Source: Nocardia camponoti (GTDB lineage Bacteria; Actinomycetota; Actinomycetes; Mycobacteriales; Mycobacteriaceae). Taken from it: DNA of 64,000 nt. Shown here one piece after another: positions 25,912 to 36,637 of this stretch. The translations under genes were made by a program, and so were the position numbers. The stretch covers positions 655,025 through 719,024 of the forward strand of contig NZ_BMMW01000003.1 of the NCBI RefSeq assembly GCF_014646135.1, written 5' to 3'. The first letter of the stretch is position 1. Each line of letters starts with the position of its first letter. Under the pieces are notes generated by a model. It ran no database searches. It was not told the origin of the DNA and was given only the letters and a program-made list of their open reading frames with translations.

Positions 25912-26361
25912 CTACAACTTCGCCGGATCGCTGTCGGCAAGGCGCACCCGGTCGAGCACGGCGTCAAGGGCGTCGGTAAGCCGCTTACGTTCGGCCGATG
26001 CGACCGTAAGCCCGCTTTGCTCGATCGCGCGCGTCATCACCTCGTAGGTGAGCGTGCCCCGTCGAGTTGGGTAGACGAGTACGCGCCGTCGGTCTTCGTC
26101 GTCGACTTTGCGCAGGACCAGATTGTCGTTGATCATCGCGTCGACCAGCCGCGTGAGCGTGGCGCCCGTGAGCAGCGTCGAGTCCCCAAGCTGCGACATT
26201 GAGCGGCCAACTCCGTCGGAGAGGGCCGCGAGCACGTGGAATCGCGCGATTGACGCTTCCCCAACCGATCGCGCGAGGGATCGATCTAGCTCCTGCGATA
26301 CCTGCCGCAGTGATCGCGCCAACTCAGCGAGCGCGGCTGGTCCGGTACTACTATCGTCCAC
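25912..26361 (-). CDS. MarR family regulator of the formamide cluster
   Basis: A MarR-type regulator of about 149 residues. The DNA-binding part is MSQLGDSTLLTGATLTRLVDAMINDNLV, with the wing DDEDRRRVLVYPTRRG. GTG at 26361 is taken as start because TATAGT ends seven bases before it, the leaderless pattern; an in-frame ATG at 26397 (MPHTALYIVGV) is an alternative. It is divergent from the amide-sensor-like gene with only about 60 bases between the starts, so both promoters overlap. It likely controls this promoter pair and perhaps the permease and formamidase genes. The ligand is unknown. Confidence 0.85.
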   Translation of the reverse strand: MDDSSTGPAALAELARSLRQVSQELDRSLARSVGEASIARFHVLAALSDGVGRSMSQLGDSTLLTGATLTRLVDAMINDNLVLRKVDDEDRRRVLVYPTRRGTLTYEVMTRAIEQSGLTVASAERKRLTDALDAVLDRVRLADSDPAKL

Positions 26362-26394
26362 AACGCCAACTATATACAAAGCCGTATGGGGCAT

Positions 26395-26408
26395 ATTCGA
26401 ATGAAAAT
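26395..26408. promoter_or_regulatory. ATTCRAATGAAAMT box, copy 1
   Basis: ATTCGAATGAAAAT lies between the divergent MarR and sensor genes. A 12-of-14 match (ATTCAAATGAAACT) is found at 29330-29343 in the permease/fmdB divergent region. A shared operator for the cluster is inferred. Confidence 0.45.
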
Positions 26409-26422
26409 ATCGGTGGTGACTT

Positions 26423-27493
26423 ATGACTGCGCACCCGCCCCGCGACACGGTCGACCTAGCGTTGGTAATCCCGTTGAGTGGTCCAGCTGGCATGTTCGGG
26501 CCTTCGTCGGAAGCGTGCGCGACCCTCGCGGTCGAAGACATCAATAGCGCGGGCGGGATTCTTGACCGACCAGTGCGGTTGCACCTCGTCGATGCTGGTG
26601 CGCCATTACCGCAACTCGCGGGGCAAGTGGATCAACTTGTCAGTGAGTCGCGCGTCGATGGCGTTGTCGGCTGGCATCTTTCGAACGCGCGTAAGGCAAT
26701 TACGCCGCAGACCGCAGGTCGGGTGCCCTACGTCTACACCACCTTTTACGAGGGCGGCGAGGACTCCGACGGGGTTTACATGGTTGGCGAAACACCCGAA
26801 CAGCAACTGTTTCCCGCGCTGCGGTGGCTACGCGAGGAACTCGGCGTTAGTCGGTGGGCGATCGTCGGCAACGACTACGTGTGGCCGCGCGAAACCGCAA
26901 GGGCTACCCGCGAATTCGCCGCTAGCGCGAATATTTCCATTGTGGGTGAAACCTATATTCCCCTGGGCGGACGTCGTTTTGGCCAAGCACTAGAGCTCAT
27001 CCGTAACTCGACCGCGCAGGGCGTGCTGCTGTTCATGGTTGGTGCCGACTGCGCCGCGTTCAATCAGGCATTCGCCCGCGCCGGGCTCGACAGCGACCGT
27101 TTGCGACTGTCGATGATGATCGGTGAAGATGTCCTTTACGCGGGCGGGGCACGGTCCACCCGCGGATTACTCACCGCGTCCGGCTACTTCGAAGGCGTAG
27201 TTTCGCCTGCCGCAATGGATTTCGGTAGTCGATACACCAAGCGGTTCGGCACAAGCGCGCCAGCACTCAACAACATCGGCGAGTCCTGTTACGAGGGCGT
27301 ACTGCTGTTCGCGGCGCTTGCCGAGTCGGCCCGCAGCCTCGATCTGCGCGCGATCGAGCGCAATGCCGGACGCGTGAGTTATCGCGGTCCGCGCGGCGAG
27401 GTCACCGTTCGTGGTGCCCACACCACCCAACCGGTATACCTAGCCGACGCCGACGCTCTGCAATTCAGCGTGCTCACTGAACTGACTTCCTAG
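26423..27493 (+). CDS. AmiC-like cytosolic amide-binding sensor (Peripla_BP_5 fold)
   Basis: A 356-residue protein with the bilobed ligand-binding fold of amide/urea/branched-chain amino acid ABC receptors. LALVIPLSGPAGMFGPSSEACATLAVEDINSAGGILDRPVRL opens the first lobe, and YVYTTFYEGGE and VWPRETARATREF follow the AmiC pattern. There is no signal peptide or lipobox, and no ABC transporter genes are nearby. This is the situation of Pseudomonas AmiC, a cytosolic amide sensor that controls the amidase operon. No AmiR-like antiterminator is present; the divergent MarR gene may take that role. It is placed beside the formamidase genes, which supports formamide or another short amide as ligand. 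Confidence 0.82.
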   Translation: MTAHPPRDTVDLALVIPLSGPAGMFGPSSEACATLAVEDINSAGGILDRPVRLHLVDAGAPLPQLAGQVDQLVSESRVDGVVGWHLSNARKAITPQTAGRVPYVYTTFYEGGEDSDGVYMVGETPEQQLFPALRWLREELGVSRWAIVGNDYVWPRETARATREFAASANISIVGETYIPLGGRRFGQALELIRNSTAQGVLLFMVGADCAAFNQAFARAGLDSDRLRLSMMIGEDVLYAGGARSTRGLLTASGYFEGVVSPAAMDFGSRYTKRFGTSAPALNNIGESCYEGVLLFAALAESARSLDLRAIERNAGRVSYRGPRGEVTVRGAHTTQPVYLADADALQFSVLTELTS

Positions 27494-27495
27494 CT

Positions 27496-27526
27496 GTCCC
27501 GACCAGTCCCCACTTCCGGTCGGGAC
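27496..27526. terminator. hairpin between sensor and permease genes
   Basis: GTCCCGACC pairs with GGTCGGGAC, a 9-bp perfect stem with a 13-base loop, between convergent genes that end at 27493 and 27534. Confidence 0.65.
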
Positions 27527-27533
27527 CGCAACC

Positions 27534-29237
27534 TCAGCTCACCGCAGCACGCGAACTCGGCAGACCAAGCTCGACCGCACCGACGGTGTTGGCGTAGGAC
27601 GGCGACTGGCACTGCTCGTGGCAACCCTTAGTCAACGTGCAGGTCAGCGACGAGATCGGCCCACCGTGGAACGGGCAGTCGTGCACCATGTCGGGCAGTT
27701 CGTAGCGCTTGCCGTCGACCACGTCGAGCAGGGTTTGCCCTGCCCACAGCGGCTCCTTCTCGATTTCCTCACGCAGCGGGTTCGGTCGCGCGAGGTAGTA
27801 CTTGCCCTTCGTCGCGATCGCGATTATCGGCGCGAGGACCATCGCCACCGCGAGCGCAAGATACGGCGACCACGCCGCGAGCAGCGGTCCAAACGCGCCG
27901 AAGTACGCGGTGATCGACAGTGCGGAACCAACGAGCATCGAACCGAAACCAACGGGGTTGATCGGGTAGAGGTAGGCCCGTTTGAACTCGATGTAGGACG
28001 GGCTGATCTTGAGAATGCCCTTGTTAATCACCATGTCGGCAACGATCGCGCCGATCCACGCGATGGCGACGTTGGAGTAGAAGCCGAGGATCGTGTTGAG
28101 CACGGTGAACATGTTGGCGAGCATCAGCGAGGTCGCGATCACGATGTGCAGGCCAAGCCACACCACGCGGCCCGGGTGCAGGTGCAGCACGCGCGAGAAG
28201 AAGTTCGACCACGAAAGCGAACCCGAGTACGCGTTGGTCACGTTGATCTTGACCTGGGAAAGCAGCACCATGATCGTCGCGATGGTCAGCGCGACCGCGT
28301 GGTTGTGAATCACCGAACCGTACGCGCCGAGGAACTGCTCGATCGGCTCAGTCGCCTTGGTGAAGCCGACCTGACCGGCCACGTAGAACGCAAGGAATGC
28401 GCCGCACAGTTGCTTGGCCGCACCAAGAATGACCCACCCTGGGCCGGCCGCGAGGATCGCCGCCCACCAACGCAAGCGCGGGGTTTCGGACTTCTCCGGC
28501 ATGAAGCGCAGGTAATCGACCTGCTCACCGATCTGCGCGATCAGCGAAAGGGCAACGCCCGCACCGGCACCCACGGCGATCGCGGTCACGCGGGCGCTGC
28601 CACCGTCACCTGCCCACGAGAGGAAGCCGTCGAAGCCGGTCGGGTCGGCCGATGCGATCATCACGAGCGGCGCGGCGAACAGGATCAGCCACAACGGCTG
28701 CGTCCACACTTGGAACTTGGCTAGCGCGGCCATGCCATAGAGCACGAGCGGAATGATGACGATCGAGCCGACCAAATAACCAAGCCAGAGCGGCATCCCG
28801 AACGCGAGCAGCATCGCTTGGGCCATGATCGCGCCCTCTAGCGCGAAGAAAATGAAACAGAAGCTCGCGTAGATGAGGCTCGTGAGGGTTGAGCCGAAGT
28901 AGCCGAAGCCCGCGCCGCGGGTCAGCAGGTCCATGTCGAGGTTGTACTTGGCCGCGTAGTACGAGATCGGGATGCCGGTCAGGAAGATGGTGACGGCCGC
29001 GACCAGGATCGCGACGACCGCACTCGATGCCCCATGCGTCACCGCGATTGACGCGCCGATCGAGTAGTCGGCCAGGTAGGCGATGCCGCCAAGCGCGGTC
29101 ACCGAGCACGCCATTGGCGTCCAGCGCCGGAAAGACTTGGGGGCGTAGCGAAGTGAGTAGTCCTCGATGTTGTCCTTGGCGGCCCACGCTTGGAAGCGCG
29201 ACCACCTACTCCCTGTGGAGCCCTGCACAGTGCTCAT
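27534..29237 (-). CDS. NCS1 family permease (cytosine/allantoin-type), formamide cluster
   Basis: A 567-residue transporter of the NCS1 family with about 12 membrane helices. The start NIEDYSLRYAPKSFRRW is typical, followed by helices from about residue 40 to 480. Relatives import cytosine, allantoin or other small amides with H+ or Na+; here formamide or a compound that yields it is likely. The last 80 residues form a soluble tail with CPFHGG, SLTCTLTKGCHEQC, five Cys and two His that could bind a metal. ATG 29237 has AGGAGAAC upstream. It is divergent from fmdB-fmdA. Confidence 0.85.
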   Translation of the reverse strand: MSTVQGSTGSRWSRFQAWAAKDNIEDYSLRYAPKSFRRWTPMACSVTALGGIAYLADYSIGASIAVTHGASSAVVAILVAAVTIFLTGIPISYYAAKYNLDMDLLTRGAGFGYFGSTLTSLIYASFCFIFFALEGAIMAQAMLLAFGMPLWLGYLVGSIVIIPLVLYGMAALAKFQVWTQPLWLILFAAPLVMIASADPTGFDGFLSWAGDGGSARVTAIAVGAGAGVALSLIAQIGEQVDYLRFMPEKSETPRLRWWAAILAAGPGWVILGAAKQLCGAFLAFYVAGQVGFTKATEPIEQFLGAYGSVIHNHAVALTIATIMVLLSQVKINVTNAYSGSLSWSNFFSRVLHLHPGRVVWLGLHIVIATSLMLANMFTVLNTILGFYSNVAIAWIGAIVADMVINKGILKISPSYIEFKRAYLYPINPVGFGSMLVGSALSITAYFGAFGPLLAAWSPYLALAVAMVLAPIIAIATKGKYYLARPNPLREEIEKEPLWAGQTLLDVVDGKRYELPDMVHDCPFHGGPISSLTCTLTKGCHEQCQSPSYANTVGAVELGLPSSRAAVS

Positions 29238-29329
29238 CGGTTGTTCTCCTAGCTTTTCGCAGCTGTCTCGCATCGGCGGCAATGGCCGTGCATGGCAGAC
29301 GCTATGGCAATCATTTTCAAGCGGCGATA

Positions 29330-29343
29330 ATTCAAATGAAACT
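29330..29343. promoter_or_regulatory. ATTCRAATGAAAMT box, copy 2
   Basis: ATTCAAATGAAACT is located about 90 bases upstream of the permease start and 127 bases upstream of fmdB. A TCATTTTCAA stretch just to its left (29312-29321) makes an imperfect dyad with it. See copy 1 at 26395-26408. Confidence 0.45.
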
Positions 29344-29469
29344 TAATCAGCGGGATACGATCGCCCGATACGGCAATATGAACGTCACACGGCGGAAAGA
29401 GCGGCGAAATCGGCTGCCGTTTTGCTCGTGGTCAGACGGAATATGTTCAACTGAAAGCAATTGGTGCCC

Positions 29470-29748
29470 ATGCCTCTCTACCGATTCAGCTGCGTCGACT
29501 GCGGTGGCTTCGACCAGAGCTTCTCGATGAGCACGGTCCCCGCCGCAGTGGAATGCCCCGCGTGCGAAGCACCGAGTAGGCGCGGATTCGCCGTCGCCGG
29601 ACTGCTCAACACCGGTTCGCAAGCAGCTCGCCTGATCGAAGCGACAACGCGCACCGCGAGCGAACCCGCCGTCGTCGGCGCACCAATCGGGCGAGGTGGC
29701 GCACCCGTCACGCGAAACCCGTTGCACCGCAAGCTTCCCCGCCCCTGA
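29470..29748 (+). CDS. fmdB: FmdB family zinc-ribbon regulator
   Basis: A 92-residue protein opening MPLYRFSCVDCGGFDQSFSM with a second CPAC pair near residue 35, the CxxC...CxxC zinc ribbon of FmdB. In Methylophilus and relatives FmdB accompanies formamidase and is proposed to regulate it; the mechanism is not settled. ATG 29470 is the canonical family start although its ribosome site is weak. It lies 19 bases before the formamidase gene and is certainly in one operon with it. The C-terminal half is Ala/Arg/Pro-rich and probably unstructured. Confidence 0.9.
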   Translation: MPLYRFSCVDCGGFDQSFSMSTVPAAVECPACEAPSRRGFAVAGLLNTGSQAARLIEATTRTASEPAVVGAPIGRGGAPVTRNPLHRKLPRP

Positions 29749-29767
29749 CCACGAAGGAATCGCGACG

Positions 29768-31021
29768 ATGCCAGAACTGCTCTTCCCCCTCGACTCGACG
29801 AAGAAATTCACCGAGCAAACCCATGTCGGCCACAATCGCTGGCACCCCGACATCCCCGCCCCGGTCACCGTGCGGCCTGGCGACGAATTCCGCGTCCACG
29901 TGCGCGAGTGGTTCGACGGCGCGATCGTGAACGACGACTCAGCCGAAGACGTCCTCAACGCCCCGCTCAGCACCGTGCACTGTCTGTCGGGCCCCTTCGC
30001 CGTTGCAGGCGCGCAACCCGGCGACCTGCTGATCGTCGACATCCTCGACATCGGTCCGATCCCGCAGGAAGACTCGGGCCCGCTCGCAGGCCAGGGCTGG
30101 GGTTACACCGGCATCTTCGCCACCGACAACGGCGGCGGCTTCCTCACCGAGCACTTCCCTGACGCGTACAAGGCCATCTGGGATTTCTCCGGCCACACCA
30201 CCACGTCGCGCCATATCCCCGGTGTGAAGTTCACCGGCATCATGCACCCTGGCTTGATGGGCACCGCCCCGTCTGCCGCGCTGCTGTCGAAGTGGAACGC
30301 TCGTGAAGGCGCGCTCATCGCGACCGATCCGCACCGCGTCCCCCCGCTTGCGCTTCCCCCTGAACCGACCGATGCGATCCTCGGTTCGCTCACCGGTGCC
30401 GCGTTCGACAAGGCAGCAGCCGAGGCCGCCCGCACCGCCCCACCACGCGAAAACGGCGGCAACCAGGACATTAAGAACCTCACGCGAGGAAGTCGCGTCT
30501 TCTACCCGGTTTTCGTTGACGGTGCCAAACTGTCGGTCGGCGACCTGCACTTCTCCCAGGGCGACGGCGAGATCACCTTCTGCGGCGCCATCGAGATGGG
30601 CGGCTTCATCGACCTGCGCGTTGACCTGATCAAGAACGGCATGGAACTCTACGGCGTCTCCGAAAACGCGATCTTCATGCCAGGCAACGAGGGCCCGAAT
30701 TACACGGAGTACCTTGCCTTTTCGGGCACGTCGGTCACGTTGTCGGGCGAGCAGCGCTACCTGGATTCACAGCTGTCATTCGAACGCGCGTGCTTGCACG
30801 CCATCGACTACCTGACGAAGTTCGGCTACAGCCCGGAACAGGCGTACCTGCTGCTTGGCGCGGCCCCAATAGAAGGCCGCTTCTCGGGTGTTGTCGACAT
30901 CCCGAACTCGTGCGCGACGGTGTACTTACCGACGGCGATTTTCGACTTCCCGATAGTGCCGACGGGCGCGGGCCCCGTCCAAATCGACCCGGGCCCGGGC
31001 GCCCCACGCGCTAGCCGTTAG
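29768..31021 (+). CDS. fmdA: formamidase
   Basis: A 417-residue enzyme of the acetamidase/formamidase family that hydrolyses formamide to formate and ammonia. HVGHNRWHPDIPAP, LSTVHCLSGPFAVAGAQPGDLL and GYTGIFATDNGGGFLT are strong family blocks, and FSQGDGEITFCGAIEMGG contains the conserved acidic and Cys residues. ATG 29768 follows GAAGGAA. It is the second gene of the fmdB-fmdA operon, closed by a strong terminator. It makes the cluster a nitrogen-scavenging unit: import through the NCS1 permease, hydrolysis here, and sensing by the AmiC-like protein. Confidence 0.95.
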   Translation: MPELLFPLDSTKKFTEQTHVGHNRWHPDIPAPVTVRPGDEFRVHVREWFDGAIVNDDSAEDVLNAPLSTVHCLSGPFAVAGAQPGDLLIVDILDIGPIPQEDSGPLAGQGWGYTGIFATDNGGGFLTEHFPDAYKAIWDFSGHTTTSRHIPGVKFTGIMHPGLMGTAPSAALLSKWNAREGALIATDPHRVPPLALPPEPTDAILGSLTGAAFDKAAAEAARTAPPRENGGNQDIKNLTRGSRVFYPVFVDGAKLSVGDLHFSQGDGEITFCGAIEMGGFIDLRVDLIKNGMELYGVSENAIFMPGNEGPNYTEYLAFSGTSVTLSGEQRYLDSQLSFERACLHAIDYLTKFGYSPEQAYLLLGAAPIEGRFSGVVDIPNSCATVYLPTAIFDFPIVPTGAGPVQIDPGPGAPRASR

Positions 31022-31027
31022 GTCGTT

Positions 31028-31061
31028 AAGCCCGTCACCTGGCATCCCAGGTGACGGGCTT
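31028..31061 (+). terminator. rho-independent terminator of fmdBA
   Basis: A perfect 15-bp stem (AAGCCCGTCACCTGG with its complement) with loop CATC, ending in four Ts. It starts six bases after the formamidase stop. It also lies just beyond the 3' end of the tRNA on the other strand. Confidence 0.93.
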
Positions 31062-31066
31062 TTCTG

Positions 31067-31139
31067 AGCCGCCTGCGAGAATCGAACTCGCGACCTTTTC
31101 ATTACGAGTGAAGCGCTCTACCGACTGAGCTAAGGCGGC
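31067..31139 (-). tRNA. tRNA-Thr (anticodon CGT)
   Basis: Read on the minus strand, the 73 bases fold into a complete cloverleaf: acceptor GCCGCCT/AGGCGGC, D-arm GCTC...GAGC, anticodon stem TTCA/TGAA with loop CTCGTAA (anticodon CGT), and T-arm with GTTCGATTC. CCA is not encoded. It separates the formamide cluster from holB. Confidence 0.95.
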
Positions 31140-31198
31140 GTGCCTTTTCAGGCGACGCGAGTCTATCGCGTGTATGGGGGATTTGTGAAAACGGGTGG

Positions 31199-32443
31199 TC
31201 AGAGGGTGCGGGCGGCGATCATTTCGGCGACCATCGCGGCCACCGCGAAGCGGGGTTTGACGTTGCGATCGAGGGCGTCGCGGCACGCGAGGACGGCATC
31301 GATGCTGCGGAGTAGGCCCTCGGGGCGCACCTCCTTGGCCAGCGTTGCGATCTCGGTCGCCATGTCGGGGTGCGTCAAGGCGACTTGCCTACCTGCGAAG
31401 CGGACGGCGAGCGCGTCGCGGTACATCCCGGCAACGTCGATGAGGGCACGGTCGAGCGAGTCGCGGCCGGTGCGTGTCGCGCGGGACTTTTGGCGCTTTT
31501 CCAAGTCCTTCAACACGCCAGCCGAACCGCGCGTCGCCGACGCGGCGCCCTTGCCCGTGCCGCCCGCGCCGAGGGCGGTGGCCAGCTCGTCGCGTTCGCG
31601 GTCGTCGCGTTCGGCGCTCATCGACTTGGCTTCGTCGTCGGCCGACTTCACCAACTCGTCAGCGGCGGCGTACGCAGCGCCGGGATTGGCGGTCGCCGCG
31701 ACAAGCGCGAGTGCCCGCTTTCGGCGCGTGCGCGCGTCCTCGTCGGTGGCCAACCGCCGCGCCCGACCCACGTGGCCGCCACTGATCGACGCCGCCCAGT
31801 CGGCGGTTTTTGCGTCGAGATGATCGTGCTCGCGCAACACCTGCGCGATCGCGGGCACCGACGGCGTGACGAGGTGGACGTGGCGACAGCGCGAACGCAG
31901 CGTGACGGAGATGTCCTCGGGGTCAACCGACGGCGCGCAGAGCAGAAAAACCGTGCGATCCGGCGGCTCTTCGACGACCTTGAGTAGTACGTTGCCCGCT
32001 GCTTCGGTGAGTCGGTCGGCGTCTTCGACAACGACAACCTGCCAACGCCCGGTGCTCGGCCGACGCGAAGCGACCTGGACGATCGCGCGCATTTCCTTGG
32101 TGCTGATACTTAGCCCCTCGGGCACAACGCGTCGCACGTCGCCATGCGTACCCGCCAAAGTTGTTGTGCAAGCATGACATTCGCCGCACCCGACAATGTC
32201 AGGGTGCGTGCACTGCAATGCTGCGGCAAACGCGAGCGCGGCGGTGGAACGCCCCGATCCGGGCGGCCCGGTGAAGAGCCACGAATGCGTCATCGCCCCG
32301 GTGACGTCGCCCGCGCGCGCCGCGGTGGCGGCAGCGGTGAGCTCGGTCTCGACCACTTCCTGGCCGACGAGTTGGTCAAAGACACCTGGCACGGGATACA
32401 CCCTAGTCGCGGGCACCGACACGGTCGGCGAGCCGCTGATCAT
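31199..32443 (-). CDS. holB: DNA polymerase III subunit delta'
   Basis: A 414-residue clamp-loader subunit. Walker A FTGPPGSGRSTAALAFA near residue 55, the zinc cluster CGECHACTTTLAG preceded by CTHPDIVGC near 85, and VVVVEDADRLTEAAGNVLLK-like Walker B are present. LRSRCRHVHLV is the SRC motif. It helps open and load the beta clamp on DNA. The C-terminal half has an Ala/Arg/Lys-rich linker with Gly-Ala repeats, longer than in E. coli. It corresponds to Rv3644c and lies in reverse orientation ahead of the tRNA gene. Confidence 0.93.
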   Translation of the reverse strand: MISGSPTVSVPATRVYPVPGVFDQLVGQEVVETELTAAATAARAGDVTGAMTHSWLFTGPPGSGRSTAALAFAAALQCTHPDIVGCGECHACTTTLAGTHGDVRRVVPEGLSISTKEMRAIVQVASRRPSTGRWQVVVVEDADRLTEAAGNVLLKVVEEPPDRTVFLLCAPSVDPEDISVTLRSRCRHVHLVTPSVPAIAQVLREHDHLDAKTADWAASISGGHVGRARRLATDEDARTRRKRALALVAATANPGAAYAAADELVKSADDEAKSMSAERDDRERDELATALGAGGTGKGAASATRGSAGVLKDLEKRQKSRATRTGRDSLDRALIDVAGMYRDALAVRFAGRQVALTHPDMATEIATLAKEVRPEGLLRSIDAVLACRDALDRNVKPRFAVAAMVAEMIAARTL

Positions 32444-32629
32444 CAGGCTCTCGCGACCGCCTGATGGGTGCTCGTCCAGCGCGACAACGGCGAGTCACAC
32501 CCGGCGTGTGGAAATCCATTGTGCGACTTGACGTTTCGTCATAGGGCTCAGCTATGCTGACCATACCTCCAGCTCAGGGGCAGTGCGGGACCTGGTCGCC
32601 GTACTGCGCCGAGAAGGGAGGTGATGGAC

Positions 32630-32749
32630 ATGGCGAAACACCGCCGGAGCAAAAGAAATGCCCCGGTCGATTTCGGAATGCTGTTAGGAGCAGCAACCAT
32701 GATCGCCGGGGCGTTGTTCCTGGTCAGCCGAGTTCGACGGGCTAGCTAG
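32630..32749 (+). CDS. 39-residue single-helix membrane protein
   Basis: A short frame beginning MAKHRRSKRNAPVDFGMLLG and ending LFLVSRVRRAS. It has a basic N-terminus, one hydrophobic helix (about residues 16-32) and a basic tail, so it is most likely an inner-membrane microprotein. AAGGGAGG lies eight bases before ATG 32630, a near-perfect ribosome site; an ATG six bases upstream is too close to it. TTGACG at 32528-32533 and TATGCT at 32553-32558 form a plausible promoter with a 19-base spacer. It is transcribed rightward between holB and topA, which both run leftward. I do not recognise it. Confidence 0.68.
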   Translation: MAKHRRSKRNAPVDFGMLLGAATMIAGALFLVSRVRRAS

Positions 32750-32875
32750 GTGTCCATCAGGGTTGGGCGTCGTGTCCGCGGCGTCCAACCCGCTCAGCAA
32801 GGCCCATCGTACCGGAAGAACAACCGGCTCGGGAAGGATTTGATACGGAATCCGCATCAGGCCCGAGTGATGCGA

Positions 32876-35803
<2,928 letters not shown>

Positions 35804-35940
35804 TGGCGAACACCTTCCTTCTTGCGGGACTTCGCCACCAGTGACGTTTATACCCTGACGACCTGGGTAGGTGTCTGCGCGGCAGTTGGCGTCGCGGTTT
35901 TATCCCCCAGCCAGACCGCGCATTCTACCCACAAACGGCT

Positions 35941-35971
35941 CGTCCCCCACCTCCAGCGGAGGTGAGGGACG
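35941..35971 (-). terminator. hairpin after cspA
   Basis: A 14-base stem (arms 35941-35954 and 35958-35971) with a 3-base loop. The single C-A mismatch on the plus strand becomes a U-G pair in leftward RNA, so the stem is complete only for the cspA transcript. No T-run. Confidence 0.7.
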
Positions 35972-35992
35972 GGCGTTGATTCGTTTCGCAGC

Positions 35993-36199
35993 TCAGGAGA
36001 GCGCGCGAACGCCGGTGGCCTGCGGGCCCTTGGTGCCCTGGCCGACCTCGAACTCGACCTTCTGGTTCTCTTCGAGAGTACGGAAGCCCGAACCCTGGAT
36101 CTCGGAGTAGTGGACGAAGACGTCAGCGGAGCCATCTTCGGGAGCAATGAACCCAAAGCCCTTTTCCGCGTTGAACCACTTCACAGTTCCCTGTGCCAT
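35993..36199 (-). CDS. cspA: cold-shock protein CspA family
   Basis: A 68-residue OB-fold RNA chaperone. MAQGTVKWFNAEKGFGFIAP contains RNP1 and DVFVHYSEI contains RNP2. The frame is open upstream, but ATG 36199 with GAAGGAACGAG before it gives the canonical start and length. The long upstream region (over 200 bases on the minus strand) fits the long leaders of cold-shock mRNAs. The position between topA and the helicase matches Rv3648c, but the small gene Rv3647c found between cspA and topA in M. tuberculosis is missing. Confidence 0.96.
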   Translation of the reverse strand: MAQGTVKWFNAEKGFGFIAPEDGSADVFVHYSEIQGSGFRTLEENQKVEFEVGQGTKGPQATGVRALS

Positions 36200-36637
36200 T
36201 CTCGTTCCTTCTCTTTCTACCGGAACGGCGGACAACTGGGTTCGTCCACCGGGTCCGTTCCGAGCGCTGTAGTGTTGGTTCCTCCCCCTGCGAGGAAAGC
36301 ACCGGCACAGCGTTCGCAACATCGATCCTGCTGATGGTTTGGACTTTGAATCCGTCCCTCGAACACAGAAGCTTGCGACCGAGACCAAGTGAACCATGTC
36401 CACGAGCAATTCAACAGTCGAGTTACCGAGTATTTGCAAAATTCGTGATCTTGCGAATGCGCAGGTAAGGGACACAATGGGCAAATCCAGACTTTCAGTC
36501 TGTTTGCTTCAAAATAACCTGGTGAGCATCCAGCAAACCTGCTGTGACCCAGATCGCCATGGGGGAACGAAAACCCAGGTAGCGCCTGGGACACACACAC
36601 ATTTCACACTTTTCGTGTCGCGAGAGGGCACCGACGG
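36200..36637. other. divergent leader region between cspA and the helicase
   Basis: 438 bases without a convincing gene. The left half is the probable long 5' leader of cspA on the minus strand. The right half is lower in GC than the coding regions and holds the helicase promoter; GAGAGGG about 12 bases before 36638 is its likely ribosome site. No operator was recognised. Confidence 0.5.

Noticed and set aside
27618..28724. A 368-codon frame opposite the NCS1 permease
   Set aside because: Arg/His/Asp-rich shadow without domains.
36316..36372. Possible LexA box (TCGAAC followed by GCGA) upstream of the repair-type helicase
   Set aside because: The right half does not match GTTCGA and the spacing is wrong.
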